DNA from: Chloroflexota bacterium
Lineage (GTDB): Bacteria; Chloroflexota; Anaerolineae; Anaerolineales; UBA11579
Length of the DNA: 64,000 nt
Assembly: GCA_013112575.1 (NCBI GenBank)
Contig: JABFGG010000002.1
Coordinates: 496,001 to 560,000 of the forward strand
Direction: 5' to 3'
The position numbers were made by a program, and so were the translations under genes. Below the pieces are notes generated by a model. That model was not told the origin of the DNA. It searched no databases and was given only the letters and a program-made list of their open reading frames with translations. Within the stretch, counting starts at the first letter, position 1; each line of letters opens with the position of its first letter. Of this stretch, positions 8,471-18,594 are shown piece by piece.

Positions 8471-11400
8471 GCAGTATTTCCTTTAGGCCCATTCATGATC
8501 GTCTCCAAAAGACCATGCTCTTCGAAATACTTGAAGTAGGTCTTTATGGCCGGGACTTGAATCCCCGAGCCTTTGATGCCTTCTAGCGTATTGCTCAAAT
8601 CCAACTTGGGCAGGCTGACATGGTCGATATCGATCTCATTGATCAGCTGCCAGAAGGTATGGTAGCTCTGCTCAGGATGTTGCAAGGCCAATTGATATAG
8701 GTTGTCTTGCCATTCCTGCATGCTTATCTTGCGAATTGGATAACCCTGCGCGGCGACTTCTTCTACTAACTTGGAGAAATGGATTTGTTCTGGCAATGTG
8801 AGGTGGAAGATTTTGCCGAAGTTCCCGGTGTTTTTGCTGTTGTGAATGATGGAATCCGATACAAAGTTCACCGGCACAACGCCCACAACCACGTTTGCAT
8901 CTGGAACTGTACCCATCAAAAAGCTGGCTTTGAGTAGAATGTAGGCCATATCGTCTGTTTTCCAAATGCCTGAATTGGCATCCCCCGAGATATTGTCCGG
9001 GCGGTGGATGGTAATTGGGATGCCCTGAGCATAAGCGTTATGCATCATCTTTTCTGCTACCCGCTTGCTTTGCCCATAGCCGCCAAAAGTGGCCCCAATT
9101 TGACTTAGATCAGTATCTTCGCCATAGGTCTGGCCTTCAGCAAGGCCGTCTGTCAGGAATACGGCTAAGGAAGAAATTAAGTGTACTGGCTTGATCTTTT
9201 CAAGGCTGGCAAGTTTTAAAATCTCGCGAGTCCCCTCAACATTGGATGCTTTCAGCACCTCATACGGGTGGGCGAAATTGACGCGGGCACCATTGTGGTA
9301 GATCCAGTCTAGTTTTCCAGCGAGTTCTTGGTAGAGAGTTTCTTTGATGCCAATACGTAGAGATTCTAAGTCGCCGGGCACAGCCATGATGCGCTCCGCA
9401 ATGGTTTCATCCCATAGCTTATAGAATTCAAGATTTCCCTTTATGCGCTCAATTCCCTTCTCTGGGTTGCTGGCGCGTACATGACAGTAAATGGTTGCAT
9501 CAGTTGTTCTCAGAAGGCCATCAAGTAGATATGCACCCAGGAAACCGGTAGCGCCGGTGAGCAAGATATTTTTAGGGTCTGGGTTGTGCGAGTAAGTTCG
9601 GCCATTTAATCCAATAGATTCGTCGATCTGCGCCTCAGCTTCGACATCGTCCTCGCTCATATCTGCGGTGAATAAGCCGCTTTGAGCCACCCCAGTGGTT
9701 TGTACTTCCTCGATGGCTAAAGCCAATCCCTCAATAGTGGGGTTCTCAAAGAGGCGGATAAGTGGCAGTTTGATTTCATACTGTTCTTGTAGTTGGAAGA
9801 CGAGTCGCGTGGCCATTAACGAGTTGCCGCCCAGGTCAAAGAAACTGTCCTTGACACCGATCCGCTCAATTTCCAGGATCTCTTTACATACTACAGTAAT
9901 TGATTCTTCAAGCTCGTTGCGTGGAGCAACGTACTCTTGTTGTAGCTCGGGTCGGTCACGTGGTGGCTCCGGTAGAGCGCGACGATTGACCTTGCCGTTG
10001 GGGCTGAGTGGCATCTCGTCTATTGATACAAAGATAGCCGGAACCATGTATTCCGGGAGTGAACTCTTGAGGAAATCACGTAGTTGATTCACGGGCGGAA
10101 TAATCTGCTCTTTTGCCGGAACCAGATAGGCAACCAGTCGTTTGTCCCCACCGCTGCCATCCGCAACTAAGACGGCCTCATGGATACTTTCATGTTCAAG
10201 CAGGGCAGCCTCGATCTCGCCTAGCTCGATGCGGAAACCGCGTATCTTGACCTGGAAGTCGATGCGTCCAAGGAAATCAATAGCCCCATCCGGCAGCCAG
10301 CGTGCCAGGTCACCTGTTTTATAAAGCCTTCCTTCTAGATCGTCACCGAATGGGTCTGTGATGAATTTCTCGGTATTCAACTCTGGCCGGTTGTGATAAC
10401 CGCGCGCTACCTGTACACCACCGACGTGTAATTCGCCCGGCACACCGATGGGAACAGGCTGCATCTTTTCGTCTAAGATGTAGAGTTGGGTATTCGCTAC
10501 CGGGCGGCCAATAGGTACAATGGCACGGTCGCTGTCTTTCTGGCATTCCCAATAACTCACGTCAACGGCCGCTTCTGTAGGGCCGTAAAGATTGTGCAAT
10601 TCTGTATCTGGCAGCCTCTCAAAGAAGCGTTGCGTTAGTTCGTAAGGCAATGCTTCTCCAGAGCACATGACCTGCCGGAGGCTGCTGGTGCGCTCAACTT
10701 GGCTATCCTTGAGGAAGATTTGCAACATCGAGGGCACAAAGTGCATGGTGGTGATGCCGGTTTCCTCGATGGTATCAATCAGGTAGCTGCTATCCATGTG
10801 CCCGCCGGGTTCGGCGACGACCAATTCCGCGCCTACCTGCAAGGGCCAGAAGAATTCCCATACAGACACGTCGAAGCTAAAGGGGGTCTTTTGCAGGACT
10901 TTGCCTTTTGGAGACAATTCATATTCATCTTGCATCCAGAGCAGCCGGTTGACGATACCCCTGTGCTCATTCATCACACCTTTAGGTTTACCGGTCGAGC
11001 CAGAAGTGTAGATCACATAGGCCAGCGTGTCTGGTTGAGCAATAGCCTCGGGGTTCGCAGTGTCATTTCTGGCGATTTCATCCCATTGGCTATCGAGAGC
11101 GATGACCATTGCTTGGCTTTCCGGAGCTTGTTCCATTAATTGTGATTGTGTCAAGAGAACGGGAACAGCAGTGTCCTCTAGCATGAAGGTGATGCGGTCT
11201 TCGGGATAATCTGGATCGATTGGGACGTAAGCGCCACCCGCTTTAATGACACCGTAGATGGCGATAACCATTTCTAGCGAGCGTTCCATGAAAAGGCCAA
11301 CCATCGTCTCAGGGCCAACACCAAGACCCTTGAGATGGTGCGCCAGTTGGTTTGCCCGTTCGTTTAGCTCACTGTAGGTCAGGGTTTTGTCTTGATAGCG

Positions 11401-14400
11401 CAGTGCCGCCGCATCAGGTGAACGCTCTACCTGGGCTTCAAAGAGGCTTTGCAGGGTTTCGTCTTTAGGATATTCAACGGGAGTATCGTTCCATTGCAGC
11501 AACAGTTTGTCTCGTTCCAGTTCGGAGAGGATGTTGTGATCTGCGATGGAGGCCGCCGGAGCTTCTACAATGCTTTCGAGTAGGCGTTCGTATTGAGCGA
11601 GCAAGCGTTCGATGGTTTCGATTTCGAACAAAGCAGTATTGTGGATAAGAGCAGCAGAGAGCTGGTCTTCATCCGTTTCGGCTATCATCAAAGTCATGTC
11701 GAACTGGGAAGGGATGCCCCCCAGGTGCATCGACTCGATGGTCAGGTCACCAATCTCCAACTCCGTACCCGCAATGCCTAAAGCAAAAGCAGTCAGCTTG
11801 CGCATCAGATCCTGCTGAGCCTTCTGGTAAATGAAGGTTGCCTGGAATATCGGCGGGCGGCTGGGGTCACGTGGCAGGTCAAGACGGTCCGCCAAAAGTT
11901 GAGGGGGGAAATCCTGGTTTTCGACAGCTTCCAGGGTAGTTCGACGCACTTGCGTCAGCAAATCGAGGAAGGATGGGTTATTTGTCAGGTTTGCACGCAG
12001 GGCAATGGGATTTACAAAATACCCCATCAAGTCTTCCAGACCGGCATGGGTGCGACCGGACATGGCTGAACCTATCAGGATGTCATCTTGCCCTGAATAG
12101 CGCTGCAAGAGTACGTAAAATGCCGATAACAGGGTCATATACAGTGTGGCCCCGTTATCCTGGCTGATCTGCTTGAGTGCCTTCGTCAGTTTATTGGTGA
12201 ATGTGATGTGACGAACATCGCCGCGATAACTCTGGACAGGTTCGCGTGGGTGGTCGGTAGGAATATTCAGTTCTGGAATATCGCCACTTAGCTTCTCTTT
12301 CCAATATCCCCAAAGGCGCTCGCCTTCATCGCTTGCCAGTTGTTGTTCTTCCCAATGCACATAGTCGGTGTAGCGGAGGGGTTGGTTTGGCGGAAATGGC
12401 AAGAGAGTTCCATTGACCTCGGCATTGTAGAAAGCAATCAGTTCGGAGGTGAACACATTCATGGACCAGAAATCGGTGATGATGTGCTGCATGGCGACCA
12501 GCAAGGCATGCTCTTCTTTGGCTAATTTGTAGACATTGACCCGAAAGGCAGGTTCTTTTTCCAGGTCAAAATCGCGCCAGGCAGCATTTTGCATGTGTTC
12601 CTGTAATTCGTCCTGCTTCCAGGACGTTGCATCCATCTCGGTAAGGGGAGGAGCGACCTTTTCCTGAACTTGCTGCATGGGGCCATCTTGGGTGATGCTG
12701 AAGAAAGTCCGCAAGGCGGGGTGTCGCTGCATCAATTTTTCCAATGCTTGCTCAAGGGCTTTTGCATCAAAGGTACCTTTGACTTTGACTGCACCGGATA
12801 CATTAAATGTTTGCTCTGAAGGCATCAACTGGTCGAGGAACCACATGGCCTGCTGGTCAAGCGTCAGTGGATGGAAGCTACCGTCATCGCCTAATGGCAC
12901 AAGAGGAGTGGCGCTTTGTGGTGCTTCGAGTAGCTCTGCTATTTGGTCTGCGACCTCATGGATAGACGGACCTTCCAATAAATTGACTAATGGTATGTTG
13001 ATACCCATGTCCTGATCGACCTTGTTCTTGAACTCAATGGCCATCAAAGAATCCAGGCCAAGTGTGTCCAATGTTTGGTCCGATGTGAGGCTGTCAGGGC
13101 TGATGCGCAAAACGCGGCCAGCTTCAACTTTTACATATTCGCCTATTTCGGTTTGGCGTTCTTTTATCGGGAGGCTGAGTAAGCGTTGCTTTGAGTTATC
13201 ATTGAGGTTACCGGGCGATTCCACTCCTGATTCCCCAGGATCTTTCATTGATGGTAGCAAGCTCATTTCCGCTACCTTCAATTTTCCCAGTGCATGAATG
13301 TGCCATTCACTGGAACCATTGCTATCTTGGGGACTGCTCATTATTTCAAACTGAACCGCTTCTCCCTCTGGTTCCAAAACTGTCTGAATTAATGTGCTGC
13401 TCTCATTGAGTACAAGTGGGTTGGGCAACTCTATGCTTTCCAGCCAGTATTCGTTACCGTCAATCAGCTTGGCAGCGGCCTGGGCTATCTTGATAAAACT
13501 ATCCGCCTCAACGAGAGTACTACCCCCAACACTTCGCCGAGTGACTTCGGATTCGAAGCGGTTTTGGCCCTCAACGCGAGTACCTAGTAACTTTCCAGCT
13601 AGCTTGTCTGTGGTTTGCTGTGGCACGATGTCATCTAGCCAATAGCGTTGGCGCTGGAAGGGGTAGGTGGGTAAGTGAACTTTGTTTCTTGAATAGTCTC
13701 CTTCATAACCTTCCCAATCGATCTGGGCACCATTTACAAATAGTTCACCCAGACTGAAGAGCATCTGCTCCCAATCGTTTTTGTCTGGATTGAGCGATGG
13801 CAGCCAGGCGGTCTGCGATGAAGGCAGTGTCGCGCGGCCCAATCCCAGCAATGTGGCTTTCGGACCGATTTCAAGATAGACATCAGCGCCAAAGTTGTCG
13901 GCTGCTTCAATGCCCCCTCTAAAATTGACTGCTTCGCGGACGTGTTCTCGCCAGTAACCAGCATCAGGAATAAAATTTTCTTCCATGACCTGGCCACTAA
14001 GGTTAGAGACTAATGGAATGGAGGGTTTATTGAAATTGAATTGTTGAGCGAACTGCTCAAATTCATCCAATATGGGATCCATCAGCGACGAGTGGAAGGC
14101 GTGTGAAACGACCAGGGCTTTGGATTTGATACCCTCGGTTTCCAGTGCCTGTATAGTCTCTGATACGGATTCCTTGTCACCAGCAACGACAGTGTTTTCT
14201 GGGCTGTTCAGTGTGGCGATGGATACATTGCCAGTTAGATGGGGTCCAATCTTTTCCGGTGATGCAAACACTGCTGCCATGGCACCGCCTGCAGGCAATG
14301 AGCTCATCAGGCGTCCGCGCTCAGCAATGAGCCTCAAGCCGTCTTCTAGACTGAATACTCCCGCGAAACATGCAGCTACGTATTCGCCAACACTATGCCC

Positions 14401-17400
14401 AATGAGGATGTCCGGCTCAATTCCCCAAGAGTTCCAAACCTGGGCCAGGGCATATTCAAGGGCAAACAGCGCCGGTTGTGTGTAGCCAGTATTGTTTAAT
14501 AAGCCTTCGTCCCTTTCATCAAATAGTACCGAGAGTAGCGGTTTTTCCAAGTATTTATCTAGAATGGCGGCACATTGGTCAAGTGCTTCTTGATAAACCG
14601 TGTTGGTTTCATATAGTTCTTTACCCATGCCACTGTATTGAGAGCCCTGGCCGGTAAACAGGAAAGCCACATTCGGTTTGGTTGCAGAGCTTACTGTCCC
14701 TGAGCTGAGTCCTTCCGCAAACCCGTTCTTCTTAAATTCTTCCAAGCGTTGGGCAAGTTCGTTTTTGTTTGAAGCAACAACGGCAATCCTGTGATCGTGG
14801 AGAGCGCGGCTGGTGTTTGCTGTATAGGCAAGGTCAGCGATTGAAACCTTATCATCTTTGGCTAAAGCGGTGTAGCGAATGGCAAGGTCATGTAGGGCAC
14901 CTTCGTTTTTGCCAGAGAATGTCAGCAGGTGAGTGGGGCGATCTTCTTCCTTATTACTTTCAGTTTTCTGTTGAGCTAATGGCCCTTCTTCAATAATTAT
15001 GTGGGCATTGGTGCCACCAAAGCCAAAAGAACTAACCCCGGCAAAACGGGAAGTATCGGTTCGTATCCACTCTTTTAGTTCGGTAGATACCCTAAGAGGA
15101 GAATCATCCAGATTGATATAGGGGTTGATTTCGTTGAAATGCAAATGTGGTGGAATGGCATTGTGTTGCAAAGCGAGAACGGCTTTTATGAAGCCGGCAA
15201 TACCTGCGGCAGATTCAAGGTGACCGATATTGGTCTTGACCGATCCCAAAATAATTTCTGAGTTCTTATTATCCCCATTGCTAAACACGGCATTGAGGGA
15301 TTGCACTTCGATGGGGTCACCGAGGGGGGTGCCAGTCCCATGTGCTTCAATATAGCCCACCTCACTAGGGATAATGCCCGCATTTTGTATGGCCTGACGG
15401 ATGACCGCCTGTTGCGATGGACCATTGGGAGCTGTCAAGCCGTTGCTGTGCCCGTCCTGATTCACAGCACTTCCTCGGATTACAGCGACGATGTTATCCT
15501 CATCGCGTTGGGCATCGGAGAGGCGCTTGAGCACAACCATGCCACTGCCCTCGCCGCGTACGTAGCCATCGGCATCAGCATCGAAGGTCTTGCAGCGACC
15601 ATTAGCAGCCATCATGCGTGCTTCGGAGAATGTGATGGTCAGTTCGGGGGATAGGATAAGGTTGACGCCACCGGCCAGGGCCACCTCAGATTCGCCGGTT
15701 CTTAGACTCTGGCAAGCTAAGTGGAGACTAACCAATGAAGAAGAGCAGGCTGTATCGATAGCCATGCTCGGGCCACGCAGATCGAGGATATAAGAAAGAC
15801 GGTTAGCTACGATGCTATGGGCATTACCTGTCCCCGCGTAGGCATCGATCTCTGCGTAATTCTGGAATTGCAAATTGGAGTAATCATAGCTGCTCACACC
15901 CACAAAGACACCAGTTTGGCTTCCAGCCAATCGGTCTGGACGGATGTTGGCATTCTCTAAAGCTTCCCAGGCAACCTCAAGCAACAAGCGTTGTTGTGGG
16001 TCCATGCGCTCGGCTTCACGTGGGGCAATGCCGAAGAAGCGCGGGTCAAATTTGTCTACGTTCTCCAAGAAACCGCCCCAGCGGGTTGTGATCTTGCCAC
16101 CACCTGCATCTTCAGCATACAACTCGTCCACGTCCCAGCGATCTTCGGGAACTTCACTGATGGCATCGATCCCATTCTTTAGGAGTTCCCAAAAGGCTTC
16201 CGGCGAATCTGCGCCGCCGGGAAAACGACAGCCCATACCGACGACTGCTATGGGTTCGTTGCTGTTCGATCTTTGGCTGAAGGGGGGCGTCTCTGGAATT
16301 GGCTGCTTGTCGGCATCTTCTGTAAGATGGGCTGCAAGGTCTTCGATGGTGGGGTAATCCCAGGCTAGAGTGGGAGAAACATTTCTTCCCAGCCATTCTT
16401 CCAGGTCACCAGCCAGTTCAACAGCTTGGGCTGAGTCGAGGCCATAATATACAAAGTTTTCGCGGACATTGATTTGATCTGCAGGAATGTTTGTTTTATT
16501 TGATATCTGTTGAACGAGCCAGGATTCTATTTGTAGCGTGTGAGGGGATTTGGTTCCTGGTTTATAGTTAATTGGTGCAGAGGATTTAGACTGAACTTGA
16601 CCTGTTTGCTGGCCTGTTCGCCATTCTGTAATTATGTTAAGTTCATCGTCCAAATATTGCTGCCTGGTTTTATGCCTTTGGATCTTGCCGCTGGATGTGC
16701 GCGGGATGCTCATTGTGCGGATGAGCACCAGCGCATGTAGCTGCACTTCGTGATTCTCTGCTAAAGCTCTTCGCACTGCTGGAAGCACAGCATCGACGTT
16801 CACATCACGATGTTTGCGTTCCAATTCATGAACTACAATCAGTTTTTCTTCCCCGTCAACATCAATTGCAAACGCTGCCCCCGAGTCAGGCTGAAGAGCC
16901 TCGTGACTTTGCTCAACTGTGAATTCAATATCTTGTGGGTAATGGTTGCGACCTCGGATGATGATCAGGTCTTTAAGGCGGCCAGTTATAAAAACTTCGC
17001 TGTCGTGAATGAAACCTAAATCGCCCGTACGCATGAAGGGGCCGTCACTGTCTTTTGTTTCAGCCTCAAAAGTCTCAAGGGTTTGCTCCTCACGACCCCA
17101 GTAACCCTGTGCAACATTAGGGCCTTTTACCCAGATTTCTCCGATTTGGTCTTCTGGTAATTTGGTGTGACTTTCCCCATCGACGATATGCACTTCCTGG
17201 TCTAGCAACGCTACGCCGCAACTCACCATTTCCTGGGAGTGTTCATCGCTTAGATCAACTTCTATGACCTTGTTTTGGGTTAACGCCTGCTTTTGAACGT
17301 TGATAGTGGAATAATTGCCAGGCCCGTGTCCACCGGCTACGATTAATGTGCCCTCTGCAAGGCCATATGTAGGATAAAAAGCTTCAGGATCAAAACCTTG

Positions 17401-18339
17401 TGCCTCAAAGGCTTTACTGAACCGCCGAATAGTTTCAGTCCGTACAGGTTCGGCTCCACTAAAGGCAAGTTTCCATGAACTGAGATCTAGCTTTTCGCGT
17501 TGTTCAGGCGAAATCTTATCCACGCATAGATCGTAGGCAAAATTGGGCGCACCGCTGGTAGTGGCTTTGTAGCGGCTGATGATGTCTAACCAGCGGAAGG
17601 GTCGTTGTAAAAAATCTGCCGGGCTGATCAACACCGATGGTCCGTTTAGATACATGGGTTCTAAGATACCGCCAATGAGACCCATATCATGATAGCTGGG
17701 TAGCCAGAAAGCACCGATTTCTTTCTCATACTCCATCTGAAAGCCAAATTTGATTTGCTTCAGGTTATGCATCAGGTTGCCATGTGAGAGCATGACTCCC
17801 TTCGGGGTGCTGGTGGAACCGGATGTATATTGTAGAAAGGCTAGGTATTCAGATGAGAGTTCAGGTTGTTGCCAACTCGCTGAAAAATCTTCAATCTCAC
17901 TTATTGCCACCCAGCGTAGCTTCTTAAGATCCGGTTCAAGCTCAAAACGTTTTTCGACGCTCTCCAGGATCTTGGGTGTCGTCAATGCGATAGCTGCTTC
18001 GGTATCTTCGGCAATGCCACGCAAACGCGGCATGGGGCGGTTGAGCCGTGGTGGGTAGGCTGGCACTGCGATCACGCCAGCATATAAACAGCCGAAAAAT
18101 GTAGCAATGTAGTCTAAACCTGGGGGGAATAGGATCAGGGCGCGTTGACCTGCCAATCCCTCCGATTGCAAATAAGCAGCGACACGTCGCGCTTGTGTAT
18201 CTAATTCGCTATAGGTGATCTTGTATTCATCTGTTTCCCCATCAGCCAAGAAGATGTAAGCAGTATTGTCGGGGTTTTTGGCCGTGCGTAGCCGCAAAAG
18301 ATCTACAAGCGTGGTAACTTGCTCCTCACGTTTGGCCAT
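8467..18339 (-). CDS. Hybrid synthetase: FAAL-ACP-KS-AT-(remnant DH)-ACP-C-A(Ser)-PCP-reductase
   Basis: A single 3290-aa assembly line. Order and rough residues: fatty acyl-AMP ligase 1-585 (FAAL hallmark GRNHYPQDIE); ACP with GLDS near 633; ketosynthase 690-1120 (Cys in DTACSSS near 861, EAHGTGT, NIGHLES); acyltransferase 1230-1530 (GHSVGEY near 1315, HAFH near 1414, which points to malonyl-CoA); a half-size dehydratase-like fold about 1570-1690 without the catalytic His; ACP with GLDSLM near 1762; condensation domain 1820-2270 (QHIITDF near 1953); adenylation domain 2280-2790; PCP with GGNSLM near 2836; NAD(P)H reductase 2920-3290 (GATGFLG, YGQSK). There is no ketoreductase. The A-domain pocket reads D-V-W-H-M-S-L-V-D plus the invariant Lys, the serine code. 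Predicted course: activate a fatty acid, extend it once to a 3-oxoacyl chain, join it to serine and release it reductively. The ATG at 18339 has GGAGGAG upstream; an in-frame TTG lies 16 codons earlier. Confidence 0.93.
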   Translation of the reverse strand: MAKREEQVTTLVDLLRLRTAKNPDNTAYIFLADGETDEYKITYSELDTQARRVAAYLQSEGLAGQRALILFPPGLDYIATFFGCLYAGVIAVPAYPPRLNRPMPRLRGIAEDTEAAIALTTPKILESVEKRFELEPDLKKLRWVAISEIEDFSASWQQPELSSEYLAFLQYTSGSTSTPKGVMLSHGNLMHNLKQIKFGFQMEYEKEIGAFWLPSYHDMGLIGGILEPMYLNGPSVLISPADFLQRPFRWLDIISRYKATTSGAPNFAYDLCVDKISPEQREKLDLSSWKLAFSGAEPVRTETIRRFSKAFEAQGFDPEAFYPTYGLAEGTLIVAGGHGPGNYSTINVQKQALTQNKVIEVDLSDEHSQEMVSCGVALLDQEVHIVDGESHTKLPEDQIGEIWVKGPNVAQGYWGREEQTLETFEAETKDSDGPFMRTGDLGFIHDSEVFITGRLKDLIIIRGRNHYPQDIEFTVEQSHEALQPDSGAAFAIDVDGEEKLIVVHELERKHRDVNVDAVLPAVRRALAENHEVQLHALVLIRTMSIPRTSSGKIQRHKTRQQYLDDELNIITEWRTGQQTGQVQSKSSAPINYKPGTKSPHTLQIESWLVQQISNKTNIPADQINVRENFVYYGLDSAQAVELAGDLEEWLGRNVSPTLAWDYPTIEDLAAHLTEDADKQPIPETPPFSQRSNSNEPIAVVGMGCRFPGGADSPEAFWELLKNGIDAISEVPEDRWDVDELYAEDAGGGKITTRWGGFLENVDKFDPRFFGIAPREAERMDPQQRLLLEVAWEALENANIRPDRLAGSQTGVFVGVSSYDYSNLQFQNYAEIDAYAGTGNAHSIVANRLSYILDLRGPSMAIDTACSSSLVSLHLACQSLRTGESEVALAGGVNLILSPELTITFSEARMMAANGRCKTFDADADGYVRGEGSGMVVLKRLSDAQRDEDNIVAVIRGSAVNQDGHSNGLTAPNGPSQQAVIRQAIQNAGIIPSEVGYIEAHGTGTPLGDPIEVQSLNAVFSNGDNKNSEIILGSVKTNIGHLESAAGIAGFIKAVLALQHNAIPPHLHFNEINPYINLDDSPLRVSTELKEWIRTDTSRFAGVSSFGFGGTNAHIIIEEGPLAQQKTESNKEEDRPTHLLTFSGKNEGALHDLAIRYTALAKDDKVSIADLAYTANTSRALHDHRIAVVASNKNELAQRLEEFKKNGFAEGLSSGTVSSATKPNVAFLFTGQGSQYSGMGKELYETNTVYQEALDQCAAILDKYLEKPLLSVLFDERDEGLLNNTGYTQPALFALEYALAQVWNSWGIEPDILIGHSVGEYVAACFAGVFSLEDGLRLIAERGRLMSSLPAGGAMAAVFASPEKIGPHLTGNVSIATLNSPENTVVAGDKESVSETIQALETEGIKSKALVVSHAFHSSLMDPILDEFEQFAQQFNFNKPSIPLVSNLSGQVMEENFIPDAGYWREHVREAVNFRGGIEAADNFGADVYLEIGPKATLLGLGRATLPSSQTAWLPSLNPDKNDWEQMLFSLGELFVNGAQIDWEGYEGDYSRNKVHLPTYPFQRQRYWLDDIVPQQTTDKLAGKLLGTRVEGQNRFESEVTRRSVGGSTLVEADSFIKIAQAAAKLIDGNEYWLESIELPNPLVLNESSTLIQTVLEPEGEAVQFEIMSSPQDSNGSSEWHIHALGKLKVAEMSLLPSMKDPGESGVESPGNLNDNSKQRLLSLPIKERQTEIGEYVKVEAGRVLRISPDSLTSDQTLDTLGLDSLMAIEFKNKVDQDMGINIPLVNLLEGPSIHEVADQIAELLEAPQSATPLVPLGDDGSFHPLTLDQQAMWFLDQLMPSEQTFNVSGAVKVKGTFDAKALEQALEKLMQRHPALRTFFSITQDGPMQQVQEKVAPPLTEMDATSWKQDELQEHMQNAAWRDFDLEKEPAFRVNVYKLAKEEHALLVAMQHIITDFWSMNVFTSELIAFYNAEVNGTLLPFPPNQPLRYTDYVHWEEQQLASDEGERLWGYWKEKLSGDIPELNIPTDHPREPVQSYRGDVRHITFTNKLTKALKQISQDNGATLYMTLLSAFYVLLQRYSGQDDILIGSAMSGRTHAGLEDLMGYFVNPIALRANLTNNPSFLDLLTQVRRTTLEAVENQDFPPQLLADRLDLPRDPSRPPIFQATFIYQKAQQDLMRKLTAFALGIAGTELEIGDLTIESMHLGGIPSQFDMTLMIAETDEDQLSAALIHNTALFEIETIERLLAQYERLLESIVEAPAASIADHNILSELERDKLLLQWNDTPVEYPKDETLQSLFEAQVERSPDAAALRYQDKTLTYSELNERANQLAHHLKGLGVGPETMVGLFMERSLEMVIAIYGVIKAGGAYVPIDPDYPEDRITFMLEDTAVPVLLTQSQLMEQAPESQAMVIALDSQWDEIARNDTANPEAIAQPDTLAYVIYTSGSTGKPKGVMNEHRGIVNRLLWMQDEYELSPKGKVLQKTPFSFDVSVWEFFWPLQVGAELVVAEPGGHMDSSYLIDTIEETGITTMHFVPSMLQIFLKDSQVERTSSLRQVMCSGEALPYELTQRFFERLPDTELHNLYGPTEAAVDVSYWECQKDSDRAIVPIGRPVANTQLYILDEKMQPVPIGVPGELHVGGVQVARGYHNRPELNTEKFITDPFGDDLEGRLYKTGDLARWLPDGAIDFLGRIDFQVKIRGFRIELGEIEAALLEHESIHEAVLVADGSGGDKRLVAYLVPAKEQIIPPVNQLRDFLKSSLPEYMVPAIFVSIDEMPLSPNGKVNRRALPEPPRDRPELQQEYVAPRNELEESITVVCKEILEIERIGVKDSFFDLGGNSLMATRLVFQLQEQYEIKLPLIRLFENPTIEGLALAIEEVQTTGVAQSGLFTADMSEDDVEAEAQIDESIGLNGRTYSHNPDPKNILLTGATGFLGAYLLDGLLRTTDATIYCHVRASNPEKGIERIKGNLEFYKLWDETIAERIMAVPGDLESLRIGIKETLYQELAGKLDWIYHNGARVNFAHPYEVLKASNVEGTREILKLASLEKIKPVHLISSLAVFLTDGLAEGQTYGEDTDLSQIGATFGGYGQSKRVAEKMMHNAYAQGIPITIHRPDNISGDANSGIWKTDDMAYILLKASFLMGTVPDANVVVGVVPVNFVSDSIIHNSKNTGNFGKIFHLTLPEQIHFSKLVEEVAAQGYPIRKISMQEWQDNLYQLALQHPEQSYHTFWQLINEIDIDHVSLPKLDLSNTLEGIKGSGIQVPAIKTYFKYFEEHGLLETIMNGPKGNTA

Positions 18340-18491
18340 GCGATCCAACTCTCCTCCGGGGCAATGCCCAGTCGTACCTTCAAACAATCCAGTATTCTAT
18401 CGCATTATCAAATCAGATAGAAGCTATGGCATACATTACTTAAGTTTTATTTGGACAATTGAGCAAAATTTGGCAGATTACCTCATCTGGC

Positions 18492-18519
18492 TTGCGAGAT
18501 TCATTCAAAACGGTATAAT
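18492..18519 (+). promoter_or_regulatory. Promoter for the FHA-ABC operon
   Basis: TTGCGA (18492-18497), a 16-base spacer and a perfect TATAAT (18514-18519) lie about 75 bp upstream of the GTG start of the exporter gene, in the 255-bp gap between two divergent operons. No clear promoter for the leftward synthetase operon could be picked out. Confidence 0.65.
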
Positions 18520-18594
18520 ACGAACGATGCCAGCTAATGCTGGCCGTTTTATCTTTTTTGGCCTTAAAAGAATACATTTCAAAAGGAAGCGCTT

